A program made the translations under genes and the position numbers. Below, in pieces: positions 1-5,152 of a DNA stretch of 7,235 nucleotides. Where the stretch lies: assembly GCA_022709105.1 (NCBI GenBank), contig JAKIXL010000008.1:1-7235 (forward strand). Direction: 5' to 3'. The notes under the pieces are model-generated. The model searched no databases and had not been told where the DNA came from. It saw only the letters and a program-made list of their open reading frames with translations. This DNA is from Thermoplasmatota archaeon (lineage in GTDB: Archaea; Thermoplasmatota; Thermoplasmata; Methanomassiliicoccales; Methanomassiliicoccaceae). The number at the start of each line of letters is the position of its first letter. Positions within the stretch are counted from its first letter, which is position 1.

Positions 1-229
1 CCACCGCCTATCCAGGAACCCGGTGTCCTCGGAGGAGGAGCGCGAGCTCCTGCACAAGTACTTCGCTCGCCTCCTGGTGGCGATCGACTACCCCGAGTTT
101 CGCAGAGAGAACACCGCGACGATGTTCCGCCGGATGATGGGCCGGAGCGTCCCGACCAAGTGGGAGTTCTACACCATCATGGGCGTCATCGGGGATGCTG
201 CCAGGATCATCGAGAAGCACAAGAGGTGA
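1..229 (+). CDS. trmJ: TrmJ-like (TrmH/SpoU family) RNA 2'-O-methyltransferase, C-terminal fragment
   Basis: The reading frame is open from the left edge and stops with TGA at 227-229, so only the last 75 or so residues are present. The GTG at 23 is a possible internal start, but nothing forces it, and the frame continues upstream. The visible part is a helical tail with the pattern FARLLVAI-Y-E-RRENT, then MFRRMMGR and a closing KWE---IMGVIGDA stretch. This resembles the C-terminal helical domain of TrmJ-type enzymes, in which a leucine- and arginine-rich segment is followed by 'skwE---l-Gvf'. TrmJ methylates the ribose 2'-O of tRNA nucleotide 32 using SAM. The catalytic SPOUT knot lies outside the window, so the substrate cannot be judged. 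The gene is convergent with the ftsZ2-type gene and shares no intergenic base with it. Other TrmH-family members remain possible. Confidence 0.65.
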   Translation, partial: HRLSRNPVSSEEERELLHKYFARLLVAIDYPEFRRENTATMFRRMMGRSVPTKWEFYTIMGVIGDAARIIEKHKR

Positions 230-1273
230 TCAGTACCTTCGAGGCTGGGCGACCAGCTCCTCTAGGGTGTCGTCCAGCTCCTTTCGCTCCTTGGAACGCT
301 TCCCCTCCTTGGGCGCCAGCTCCCGGATGCCGGTGATCACCGCCATCACCCTGATGATGTCCTTGCACTCTGGGTCGACCCTAGCTCCAAAGATCACCTG
401 GGCCTCGGGGTCCAGTTGCTCGCTCATGCCCGTGAGGACCCTGGTCGCCTTCTTCACCGAGAGCTTCTCGCCCCCGGTCACGTGGATCAACGCGCCGGTA
501 GCGCCCTCGTAGTCGATCTCCAGCAGGGGGTTGCTCAGCGCCTCGCGCACCGCTCCCTCGGGGTCGGTGCTCTCGCCGTACAGGATGGTGGACACGCCCT
601 TGTGGCGCATAATGGTCCTCAGGTCCGCGAAGTCCAGGTTCACCAGCGAGGGCATGGTGACCGCCTCGACCAACCCCTTGATGATCTCCGAGACCAACTG
701 GTCCATGACCCCGAAGCCCTGCTCCATGGGCAGGTGATTGACCATGTCCAGCAGGCGGTTGTTGTCCAGGAGCAGCATCATGTCGGAGTTCTCGTTCAGC
801 CTACTGATGCCTTGGCGCGCAGATGACATCCTCCGGCCGCGCTCGAACTCGAACGGCGTGGTGGCCATCGATATCACCAGGGAACCGTTCCTCCTCGCCT
901 GCCTGGCCACCACGGGCGCGGCACCTGTCCCGGTGCCGCCGCCCAGGCCCACGGTGATGAAGGTGAGGTCGGCGTCCTGGAGGATCGCGTTCAGCGGTTC
1001 CAGGGCGTTCTCCATGCACGCCTCCCCCACGTCAGGGATGCCTCCGGCACCGAGGCCGCGGGTGACCTGGCTACCGATGAGCAGTCTCTGGTCGGCGTTG
1101 ATGGTCCGGAGGTGGCTCTTGTCGGTGTTGACCGCCACGGTCTTGACGCCGCGTATACCGATGCTCATCAGGCGATGCACGCTGTTGCAGCCGCCTCCGC
1201 CGCACCCGATGACCAGTATCTTTAGGTCTGCGCATTCTCGACGCAGTTCCTCCTCGGTATCGCTTGGACTCAC
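230..1273 (-). CDS. ftsZ2: Cell division protein FtsZ, FtsZ2-type
   Basis: This 347-residue tubulin-superfamily GTPase is expected to form cytoplasmic division filaments. Visible motifs are the Gly-rich loop GCGGGGCN (residues 23-30), the TRGLGAG loop (71-77), the tubulin signature GGGTGTG (111-117) and an intact T7 synergy loop NLDFAD (212-217) with both acidic residues. Features such as TPFEFERGRR, LLDNNRLLD and the PSLVNLDFADL run match what I recall of haloarchaeal FtsZ2, not FtsZ1. The C-terminal tail (about 321-347) is highly charged and ends in QPRRY, quite unlike the DVDFIK tail of the two downstream paralogues. The start is GTG at 1273, supported by a GGAGG Shine-Dalgarno motif seven bases upstream; the nearest upstream ATG is out of frame and hits a stop. 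The gene lies 40 bases behind the RHH gene on the same strand with no A+T-rich promoter between, so co-transcription is likely. The FtsZ assignment is very secure; the FtsZ2 subtype is a strong inference. Confidence 0.93.
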   Translation of the reverse strand: MSPSDTEEELRRECADLKILVIGCGGGGCNSVHRLMSIGIRGVKTVAVNTDKSHLRTINADQRLLIGSQVTRGLGAGGIPDVGEACMENALEPLNAILQDADLTFITVGLGGGTGTGAAPVVARQARRNGSLVISMATTPFEFERGRRMSSARQGISRLNENSDMMLLLDNNRLLDMVNHLPMEQGFGVMDQLVSEIIKGLVEAVTMPSLVNLDFADLRTIMRHKGVSTILYGESTDPEGAVREALSNPLLEIDYEGATGALIHVTGGEKLSVKKATRVLTGMSEQLDPEAQVIFGARVDPECKDIIRVMAVITGIRELAPKEGKRSKERKELDDTLEELVAQPRRY

Positions 1274-1280
1274 AGGACCG

Positions 1281-1285
1281 CCTCC
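1281..1285 (-). promoter_or_regulatory. Shine-Dalgarno site deciding the ftsZ2 GTG start
   Basis: The minus strand reads GGAGG here, seven bases before GTG at 1273. This is a full anti-SD match at normal spacing and supports the GTG start over any internal start. Confidence 0.75.
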
Positions 1286-1313
1286 GCTCTCATCCCGGAA
1301 GGGATGGACGCGG

Positions 1314-1622
1314 CTAGTGACCTTCCTCCATCTTGGTCAGCCTTCTTCTCGTGTACTCTCTCACCGCGTTCCTTATCGCATCATCGATGGAGACCGAATC
1401 CCCATCTTTCACCAGGCACTCGAGCTCCACCACGTTGCCCTTCGGCAGCTCCACGGTCACCCTCTCGATGTGCTCCGGGGTGAAGTTGCTCTCCACGAAG
1501 CTGTCAATGGCCGCGCGGATGGCGTCAGAGATTGTGGGGAACCTGCCCTCCTTGACAAGTAAGCCCAGCGCCTCGACCTTGTCGCTCGGTATCCTGATGG
1601 TGATCCTTTCCGTCTCGCTCAT
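1314..1622 (-). CDS. Duplicated ribbon-helix-helix (CopG-like) regulator upstream of ftsZ2
   Basis: This 102-residue protein contains two copies of a ribbon-helix-helix fold. Copy 1 has the strand ERITIRIP (5-12), then helices at about 13-26 and 30-46. Copy 2 has the strand ERVTVELP (53-60), then helices at about 62-74 and 77-95. Matching landmarks are the LVKEG/LVKDG turn and the TISDAIRAAI/SIDDAIRNAV helix. RHH proteins normally dimerise so that two strands enter the DNA major groove; here one chain could supply both. The DNA-facing strand positions are R6-T8-R10 in copy 1 but R54-T56-E58 in copy 2, so the second ribbon may bind differently or weakly. The frame could extend to 1745, but that extra segment runs through the A+T-rich promoter region, so the ATG at 1622 is preferred. 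No clear Shine-Dalgarno motif precedes it. It probably forms an operon with ftsZ2. CdrS in haloarchaea is an RHH regulator of division encoded near ftsZ2; orthology is inferred only from position and fold. Confidence 0.85.
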   Translation of the reverse strand: MSETERITIRIPSDKVEALGLLVKEGRFPTISDAIRAAIDSFVESNFTPEHIERVTVELPKGNVVELECLVKDGDSVSIDDAIRNAVREYTRRRLTKMEEGH

Positions 1623-1639
1623 GCTTACCGCTCGAGAGT

Positions 1640-1672
1640 ATGTCCGACGATATTGACAATTTTGTCGGACAA
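1640..1672. promoter_or_regulatory. Candidate operator: paired GTC-S-GAC palindromes upstream of the RHH gene
   Basis: TGTCCGAC (1641-1648) and GTCGGACA (1664-1671) form a perfect 8-base inverted repeat with a 15-base spacer. Each arm is itself an odd-centred palindrome: ATGTCCGACGA (1640-1650, imperfect) and TTGTCGGACAA (1662-1672, perfect). Their centres lie 22 bases apart, about two helical turns. Between them GACAA-TT-TTGTC (1655-1666) adds another symmetric element. The site lies just downstream of the RHH promoter TATA and would overlap its predicted transcription start. Repeated symmetric half-sites suit an RHH repressor, so autoregulation is plausible. A hairpin in the leader RNA is the alternative reading. 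Confidence 0.55.
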
Positions 1673-1677
1673 TCGTC

Positions 1678-1702
1678 ATTATAGTATATTGACTATATAA
1701 GA
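1678..1702 (-). promoter_or_regulatory. Promoter region of the RHH-ftsZ2 operon
   Basis: On the minus strand this A+T-rich stretch contains CTTATATAG (plus-strand 1693-1701) and, nearer the gene, TATACTATAAT. Initiation about 25 bases downstream of the first box would fall near 1671, giving a leader of about 50 bases. The segment also holds an 18-base inverted repeat, TATAGT-6-ACTATA (1680-1697), that overlaps the TATA box. Which box is used cannot be settled by eye. Confidence 0.5.
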
Positions 1703-1793
1703 TTATAGAGCCGGCTCTCAGATAGCCAGCGGGACGGCCGACCATTAGGCCTCATTTATTCATATGATCGTATCAAAACTCTCGCCGGCCGGT

Positions 1794-1806
1794 GGCGTCG
1801 GACGCC
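1794..1806. repeat. 13-base perfect odd-centred palindrome with GTCGGAC core
   Basis: GGCGTC-G-GACGCC is symmetric around base 1800 and shares the GTC-S-GAC core with the two sites at 1640-1672. It lies in the same intergenic region, about 110 bases upstream of tbp and about 70 upstream of its TATA box. It may be a further binding site for the same regulator; it could also be a short hairpin with no regulatory role. Confidence 0.4.
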
Positions 1807-1871
1807 GAGCTTCCGGGGAAGGATCGAGCGCTCTGTCCGTCTGGACTGTCCTTTCATACTTAAGCTAACGC

Positions 1872-1897
1872 AAAAGCTTTATAAAGGTATATAAATA
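1872..1897 (+). promoter_or_regulatory. tbp promoter with two overlapping TATA-like boxes
   Basis: CAAAAGC followed by TTTATAAA (1871-1885) resembles a BRE plus TATA box. A second box, TATATAAATA, lies at about 1888-1897. The first would start transcription near 1906-1908, giving a very short leader at or near the Shine-Dalgarno motif. The second would start near the ATG at 1917 and give a leaderless message. The 294-base region 1623-1916 otherwise holds only the divergent RHH promoter, the palindromes and some A+T-rich sequence; I see no other gene there. Confidence 0.6.
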
Positions 1898-1906
1898 CGC
1901 AGGTCC

Positions 1907-1912
1907 AGGTGA
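1907..1912 (+). promoter_or_regulatory. Shine-Dalgarno site of tbp
   Basis: AGGTGA lies four bases before ATG 1917. GGTGA matches the archaeal 16S anti-SD. Together with the conserved protein N-terminus it fixes the tbp start. Confidence 0.6.
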
Positions 1913-1916
1913 CCTT

Positions 1917-2465
1917 ATGGCCAAGATAAAAATCGAGAACGTCGTCGCTTCCACGTCCCTGGGTGAGGAGCTTGACCTGCAGGCGATCGCTCTGGCCCTG
2001 GAGGGCGCGGAGTACGAGCCGGAGCAGTTCCCCGGTCTTATCTACAGATTGAAGGAGCCTAAGACCGCGACCCTGCTGTTCCGGAGCGGCAAGGTCGTGT
2101 GCACCGGGGCCAAGAGCCTGGAGCATGTGAAGGTGGCCATCAACAAGGTCGCCAAGCAGATCGAGAAGGCCGGCATCAAGATCAAGATGGAGCCTAAGGT
2201 CGAGGTCCAGAACATCGTCGCCTCCTCCGACCTCGGCCAGGAGATCAATTTGAACGCGATAGCGATATCGCTTGGCCTGGAGCGCGTGGAGTACGAGCCG
2301 GAGCAGTTCCCCGGCCTGGTGTATCGCTTGGACGAGCCGAAGGTCGTCGTCCTCCTGTTCGGCTCCGGAAAGCTCGTGTGCACTGGCGCGAGGAAGCCGC
2401 AGGACGTCGAGGCCGCGGTCAGCAAGATCACCGAGGAACTCAAGGCGGCGGGGCTGCTGCGCTGA
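1917..2465 (+). CDS. tbp: TATA-box-binding protein (TBP)
   Basis: This 182-residue protein has the size and two-fold internal repeat of archaeal TBP, the basal factor that binds and bends the TATA box and recruits TFB and RNA polymerase. Repeat 1 (about 1-91) and repeat 2 (about 93-182) each contain the run EYEPEQFPGL-YRL-EPK, then LLF-SGK and VCTGA. The phenylalanines in QFPGL and LLF of each half occupy the DNA-kinking positions known for the family. The acidic C-terminal tail seen in many archaeal TBPs is absent; the protein ends KAAGLLR. A 27-base stretch is identical between the halves (2009-2035 and 2288-2314). The gene is divergent from the RHH-ftsZ2 operon and shares its upstream region. 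The next gene overlaps its stop codon and is probably co-transcribed. TBP is recognised with near certainty; whether the genome has further TBP paralogues cannot be seen here. Confidence 0.97.
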   Translation: MAKIKIENVVASTSLGEELDLQAIALALEGAEYEPEQFPGLIYRLKEPKTATLLFRSGKVVCTGAKSLEHVKVAINKVAKQIEKAGIKIKMEPKVEVQNIVASSDLGQEINLNAIAISLGLERVEYEPEQFPGLVYRLDEPKVVVLLFGSGKLVCTGARKPQDVEAAVSKITEELKAAGLLR

Positions 2466-3304
2466 GCGCCTTAACGGTTTTCGACAACCATATTCACCTC
2501 CAGCCCTCCGGAGGGGGGGTGGAGGCTATGAAGGTCTTTTTTCGGGCAGGGGGGACGCACGCGGTGCTCTGCCATCTGCCATATGCCGAGGTGCCCATCG
2601 GCTCCGGCGCGGACTTCGCGGAATCGTACCGCATCACCCTGAGGATGGCGGAAAGGGTGAACGGCGAGACGGACGCCAGGGTCTTCGCCTGCGTAGGGCC
2701 GTATCCGATGCTGCTCATCGGCCTGGCGGAGCGTTTCGGCCTTGAGCGTGCGGTGGACATCATGAAGGCCGGGATGGAGGAGGCGCAGACGCTGGTGCTC
2801 GAAAGAAGGGCGGTAGCGATAGGAGAGATCGGAAGGCCTCACTTCCCGGTGAGCGCGGGCATCATGGATGCATCGAACGACATAATGCGCTACGGGATGG
2901 AGCTGGCCAGGGAGGCGTCCTGCCCGGTGGTCCTGCACACCGAGAGCGCCGATCCCGCGGTCATGGCCGATCTGGCACGAATCGCTGACCGCGCCGGGCT
3001 GGGCAGGGAGAGGGTCATCAAGCACTACTCACCGCCGCTGGTGCTGGAGGAGGAGAACCATGGGCTGTTCCCGTCGGTCCTCGCCAGCAGGCAGGCGGTC
3101 CTCGAGGCCCTGTCCAAGGGCGACCGGTTCGTCATGGAGACCGATTTTCTGGACGACCCGTCCCGCCCCGGTGCGGTGATGAGCATCAACACCGTTCCGA
3201 AGCGGACCAAGGCCCTGCTGTCGTCCGGAGAGCTGAGCGTGGAGCGGGCGATGCGCATCCACAAGGACAATCCAGAGCGGCTTTACGGCATAACGCTGGA
3301 ATGA
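2462..3304 (+). CDS. TatD-related metal-dependent hydrolase (COG1099-like TIM barrel)
   Basis: The protein of about 280 residues has the full ligand set of a TatD/amidohydrolase-type metal site. Numbered from base 2462 these are HxH in FDNHIHL (H10, H12), E122 in AIGEIGRP, H159 in VVLHTES, H188 in IKHYSPP and D228 in METDFLDD. It resembles the archaeal group of predicted TIM-barrel hydrolases, whose substrate is uncertain; nuclease or other phosphoesterase activity is possible. The start is a problem. The family N-terminus begins just before FDNHIHL, but the only standard start codon upstream in this frame after the preceding stop is GTG at 2378, deep inside tbp. ATG at 2528 would delete the HxH motif. 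I place the start at CTG 2462, which overlaps the tbp stop by four bases; this is a judgement. The gene is probably translated from the tbp message. It ends one base from the convergent acylphosphatase gene. Confidence 0.85.
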   Translation: MSALTVFDNHIHLQPSGGGVEAMKVFFRAGGTHAVLCHLPYAEVPIGSGADFAESYRITLRMAERVNGETDARVFACVGPYPMLLIGLAERFGLERAVDIMKAGMEEAQTLVLERRAVAIGEIGRPHFPVSAGIMDASNDIMRYGMELAREASCPVVLHTESADPAVMADLARIADRAGLGRERVIKHYSPPLVLEEENHGLFPSVLASRQAVLEALSKGDRFVMETDFLDDPSRPGAVMSINTVPKRTKALLSSGELSVERAMRIHKDNPERLYGITLE

Positions 3305-3305
3305 C

Positions 3306-3581
3306 CTAGTGGCGGATGGAGAAGGAGTCGAAATCCCCTGTGCCCGGAGACCAGTCCACGACGAACCGCTCCACCTCGGCGACCGGGTGCTCAGAGCACA
3401 GTCTGTGTACGACCCGCTCGATGTCCGGCCTCTCGCCCTCGAACACCGCCTCCACCGACCCGTCCGGCAGGTTGCGGACCCAGCCATGAACGCCAGCGGC
3501 GATCGCATATCGCCGGGCATAGGCGCGGAAGGACACTCCCTGGACCTTCCCATAGAACCTCACCTCGGCCCTCGCTATCAT
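3306..3581 (-). CDS. acyP: Acylphosphatase
   Basis: This 91-residue protein is the usual length of acylphosphatase, a small cytoplasmic alpha/beta enzyme that hydrolyses the carboxyl-phosphate bond of acyl phosphates. The signature runs from GKVQGVSFR to YARRYA (residues 11-26), with the phosphate-binding Arg at 19. The second signature, GWVRNLPDGSVEAVFEG (33-49), holds the catalytic Asn at 37. The frame stays open to an ATG at 3740, but those 53 extra residues are low-complexity and unlike the family, so ATG 3581 is chosen. No Shine-Dalgarno motif precedes it; a weak TATA-like box about 28 bases upstream suggests a leaderless message. The gene stands alone on the minus strand between tbp-hydrolase and ftsZ1. 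The assignment is firm; the physiological substrate is not inferable. Confidence 0.93.
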   Translation of the reverse strand: MIARAEVRFYGKVQGVSFRAYARRYAIAAGVHGWVRNLPDGSVEAVFEGERPDIERVVHRLCSEHPVAEVERFVVDWSPGTGDFDSFSIRH

Positions 3582-3604
3582 ATACTGGTGATGGGCCGGG
3601 CTTC

Positions 3605-3613
3605 CTATGTAAG
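3605..3613 (-). promoter_or_regulatory. Weak TATA-like box for acylphosphatase
   Basis: The minus strand reads CTTACATAG, centred about 28 bases upstream of ATG 3581, the spacing of an archaeal leaderless promoter. The match is weak, and a true start site is unproven. The remaining bases between 3582 and 3780 show no convincing gene or repeat. Confidence 0.3.
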
Positions 3614-3796
3614 TGTTGGGCTGGCCGTCCCTTCCGGTGAGCGGTGGTGCCTGACGCCGCGTTCCGGTCCACGGCCTTCCGGCTTCGTCGAGGCCTCCCC
3701 GCAGTTCTCCGGCGATGGAACGAAACGGCCTGTCGTCCATTCGCCCGATCGCGGAGAGGGCTCTCCCTGGGTGTGAGAAGATAAAAATCCTGTGTC

Positions 3797-3808
3797 AATT
3801 TATTAATA
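3797..3808 (+). promoter_or_regulatory. TATA box region of the first ftsZ1
   Basis: An A+T-rich island begins at 3780 in otherwise GC-rich DNA and contains TTTATTAATA (3799-3808). Initiation about 25 bases downstream would fall near 3828-3830, leaving a leader of about 15 bases that contains only a weak SD-like AGGGAT before ATG 3844. Confidence 0.5.
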
Positions 3809-3810
3809 CC

Positions 3811-3825
3811 TAAAATGGGATTTTA
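3811..3825. repeat. Inverted repeat TAAAAT-GGG-ATTTTA in the ftsZ1 promoter
   Basis: Perfect 6-base arms flank a 3-base centre, placed between the TATA box and the predicted start site of the first ftsZ1. This is a typical position for a repressor operator in archaea. No similar element was seen in front of the second ftsZ1. Confidence 0.4.
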
Positions 3826-3843
3826 CCGAACAAGGGATGCACT

Positions 3844-4977
3844 ATGAAATCTTTGGTCGAGGAAGCGCTGGCTAGAGAGAGCGCTACCGGAGGCTCGTTC
3901 GGGCCCTCGGTCGCGCCCATAAGACCTGGCGTCCAGCAGGCGAGCTCCGCGGACGCGGAACTACTGGACCTTCTGCAGAAGCTTAAGACGAACATCAAGA
4001 TCATCGGCTGCGGGGGCGGCGGATCGAACACCATCAACAGGATAGCCCAGGAAGGCATCACCGGTGCCGAGCTGTATGCCGCGAACACCGACGCCCAGCA
4101 CCTGCTGGCGGTGCGCTCGCCTCACAAGGTGCTGCTGGGCCGCAGGTCCACCCGGGGCCTCGGGGCCGGAGCGCTCCCCAAGGTCGGGGAGGAGTCGGCC
4201 ATGGAAGCTGAGGAGGAGCTCCGCAAGGCCCTCATCGACGCCAACATCGTGTTCGTCACCGCGGGCATGGGCGGCGGCACCGGGACCGGATCGGCGCCCT
4301 ATGTGGCCAAGATCGCCAAGGACATCGGCGCGCTGACCATCGCCGTGACCACCCTGCCCTTCAGGGGCGAGGGGAAGATGAGGATGGAGAACGCCGAGTG
4401 GGGGCTGGAACGGCTGAGGAACGCGGCCGATACTGTGATCGTGATCCCCAACGACAAGCTGCTGGAGCTGTGCCCGAGGCTGTCCATCAACGCTGCGTTC
4501 AAGGTCGCGGACGAGGTCCTTATGCGCGCCATCAAGGGCATCACCGAGCTGATAACGAAACCCGGCCTGGTCAACCTGGACTTCAACGATGTCAAGACCA
4601 TCATGAAGGGCGCCGGCGTGGCCATGATCGGATTGGGAGAGAGCAACGGGCAGACCGAGGACCGGGCCATGGAGGCGATCGAGGATGCCCTGAACTCGCC
4701 GCTGCTGGACGTGGACATAGGCTCCGCCACCGGAGTGCTGGTTAACGTCGTCGGCGGAGGGGACATGACCATCCAGGAGGCGCAGAAGGTGGCCGAGGTG
4801 CTCCAGTCCAAGGTGCAGCCGAGCGCGCGCATCATCTGGGGCGCCGCCATAGACCCCACCCTCGATCATAAGATCAGGGTCATGGTGGTCATCACCGGGG
4901 TCAAGTCAAAGCAGATCCTCGGCCGCGCGAGGGAGACCTCGAGGCTGAAGGACACGGACGTCGACTTCATCAAGTGA
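3844..4977 (+). CDS. ftsZ1: Cell division protein FtsZ, FtsZ1-type (copy A)
   Basis: This 377-residue FtsZ has GCGGGGSN (residues 55-62), RSTRGLGAG (101-109), GGGTGTG (143-149) and the T7 loop NLDFND (244-249). The T7 loop keeps both acidic residues but has Asn where Ala is usual. The runs [27 protein letters not shown] and ANTDAQHLL, together with the DVDFIK C-terminus, match FtsZ1 as known from haloarchaea, where FtsZ1 ends similarly and helps organise the division site. The N-terminal extension of about 50 residues starts MKSLVEEAL, like the short amphipathic start of other FtsZ1 proteins and of copy B, which supports ATG 3844. It has its own promoter and is followed by a hairpin-T-run terminator, so it is probably monocistronic. 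It is the closest relative of the gene downstream, from which it differs mainly at the N-terminus and in the loop near residues 265-275. Confidence 0.96.
   Translation: MKSLVEEALARESATGGSFGPSVAPIRPGVQQASSADAELLDLLQKLKTNIKIIGCGGGGSNTINRIAQEGITGAELYAANTDAQHLLAVRSPHKVLLGRRSTRGLGAGALPKVGEESAMEAEEELRKALIDANIVFVTAGMGGGTGTGSAPYVAKIAKDIGALTIAVTTLPFRGEGKMRMENAEWGLERLRNAADTVIVIPNDKLLELCPRLSINAAFKVADEVLMRAIKGITELITKPGLVNLDFNDVKTIMKGAGVAMIGLGESNGQTEDRAMEAIEDALNSPLLDVDIGSATGVLVNVVGGGDMTIQEAQKVAEVLQSKVQPSARIIWGAAIDPTLDHKIRVMVVITGVKSKQILGRARETSRLKDTDVDFIK
4525..4586 (+). repeat. 62-base tract identical to 5828-5889 (ftsZ1 copies)
   Basis: This coding stretch for [20 protein letters not shown] is identical in the two ftsZ1 copies at every base, including synonymous sites and the shared codon series ATA-ACG-AAA. 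Shorter identical tracts are 4252-4301 with 5555-5604 (50 bases) and 4078-4115 with its counterpart near 5381 (38 bases). The intervening sequence is clearly diverged. Confidence 0.85.
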
Positions 4978-5012
4978 GCGGGCATGGATGAGGATCTAGC
5001 ATAGCGCACCTC

Positions 5013-5040
5013 CGGGCCGGGGCCCTCCCGGCCCGTTTTT
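5013..5040 (+). terminator. Hairpin plus T-run terminator after ftsZ1 copy A
   Basis: CGGGCCGGG (5013-5021) pairs perfectly with CCCGGCCCG (5027-5035) around a 5-base loop and is followed at once by five T (5036-5040). It lies 35 bases after the ftsZ1-A stop codon. The form is that of a bacterial intrinsic terminator; archaeal RNA polymerase stops mainly on U-runs, so the T-run may matter more than the stem. Confidence 0.7.
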
Positions 5041-5077
5041 GCCCCGACCAGATAATGTCTGGAACGTGTGACTGGCA

Positions 5078-5100
5078 CCGAAACCTTTTAAACTATAAAT
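5078..5100 (+). promoter_or_regulatory. Promoter of ftsZ1 copy B
   Basis: CCGAAACC followed by TTTTAAA (5086-5092) looks like BRE plus TATA; a second A+T box, CTATAAAT, follows at about 5093-5100. Initiation near 5113-5120 would give a leader of roughly 45-50 bases with a strong Shine-Dalgarno motif. A short inverted repeat, CCAGA-5-TCTGG (5048-5062), lies just upstream. Confidence 0.6.
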
Positions 5101-5152
5101 GCTTCTTAACCCTCGCCCGGGCTACCAGTATTGATTAGGCTGGCCTTGCCCA

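Noticed and set aside
738..1562. Long 274-codon open frame on the plus strand opposite ftsZ2 and the RHH gene
   Set aside because: It spans two genes and an intergenic gap on the other strand, is rich in Ser, Arg and Pro, and has no recognisable domain. It is a GC-rich antisense shadow.
1623..1745. N-terminal extension of the RHH protein to 1745
   Set aside because: The extra 41 codons run through an A+T-rich region with TATA-like boxes and palindromes, and RHH proteins normally begin a few residues before the ribbon strand.
1755..1775. TCATATGA and GAT-CGT-ATC palindromes between the RHH gene and tbp
   Set aside because: They are short A+T-rich symmetries in a promoter region with no second copy or link to the GTC-S-GAC sites. 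Chance is sufficient.
3582..3740. N-terminal extension of acylphosphatase to ATG 3740
   Set aside because: The extra 53 residues are rich in Arg, Gly and Pro and unlike the family, which starts just before the GKVQGVSFR motif. ATG 3581 gives the normal length of 91 residues.
3309..3776. 155-codon plus-strand frame over the acylphosphatase gene
   Set aside because: It overlaps a confidently identified gene completely and encodes no recognisable motif.
3961..4869. 302-codon open frame antisense to ftsZ1 copy A, with a similar one (5264-5971) antisense to copy B
   Set aside because: Both are His/Gln/Gly-rich shadows of the tubulin coding frame. They resemble each other only because the genes beneath them do.
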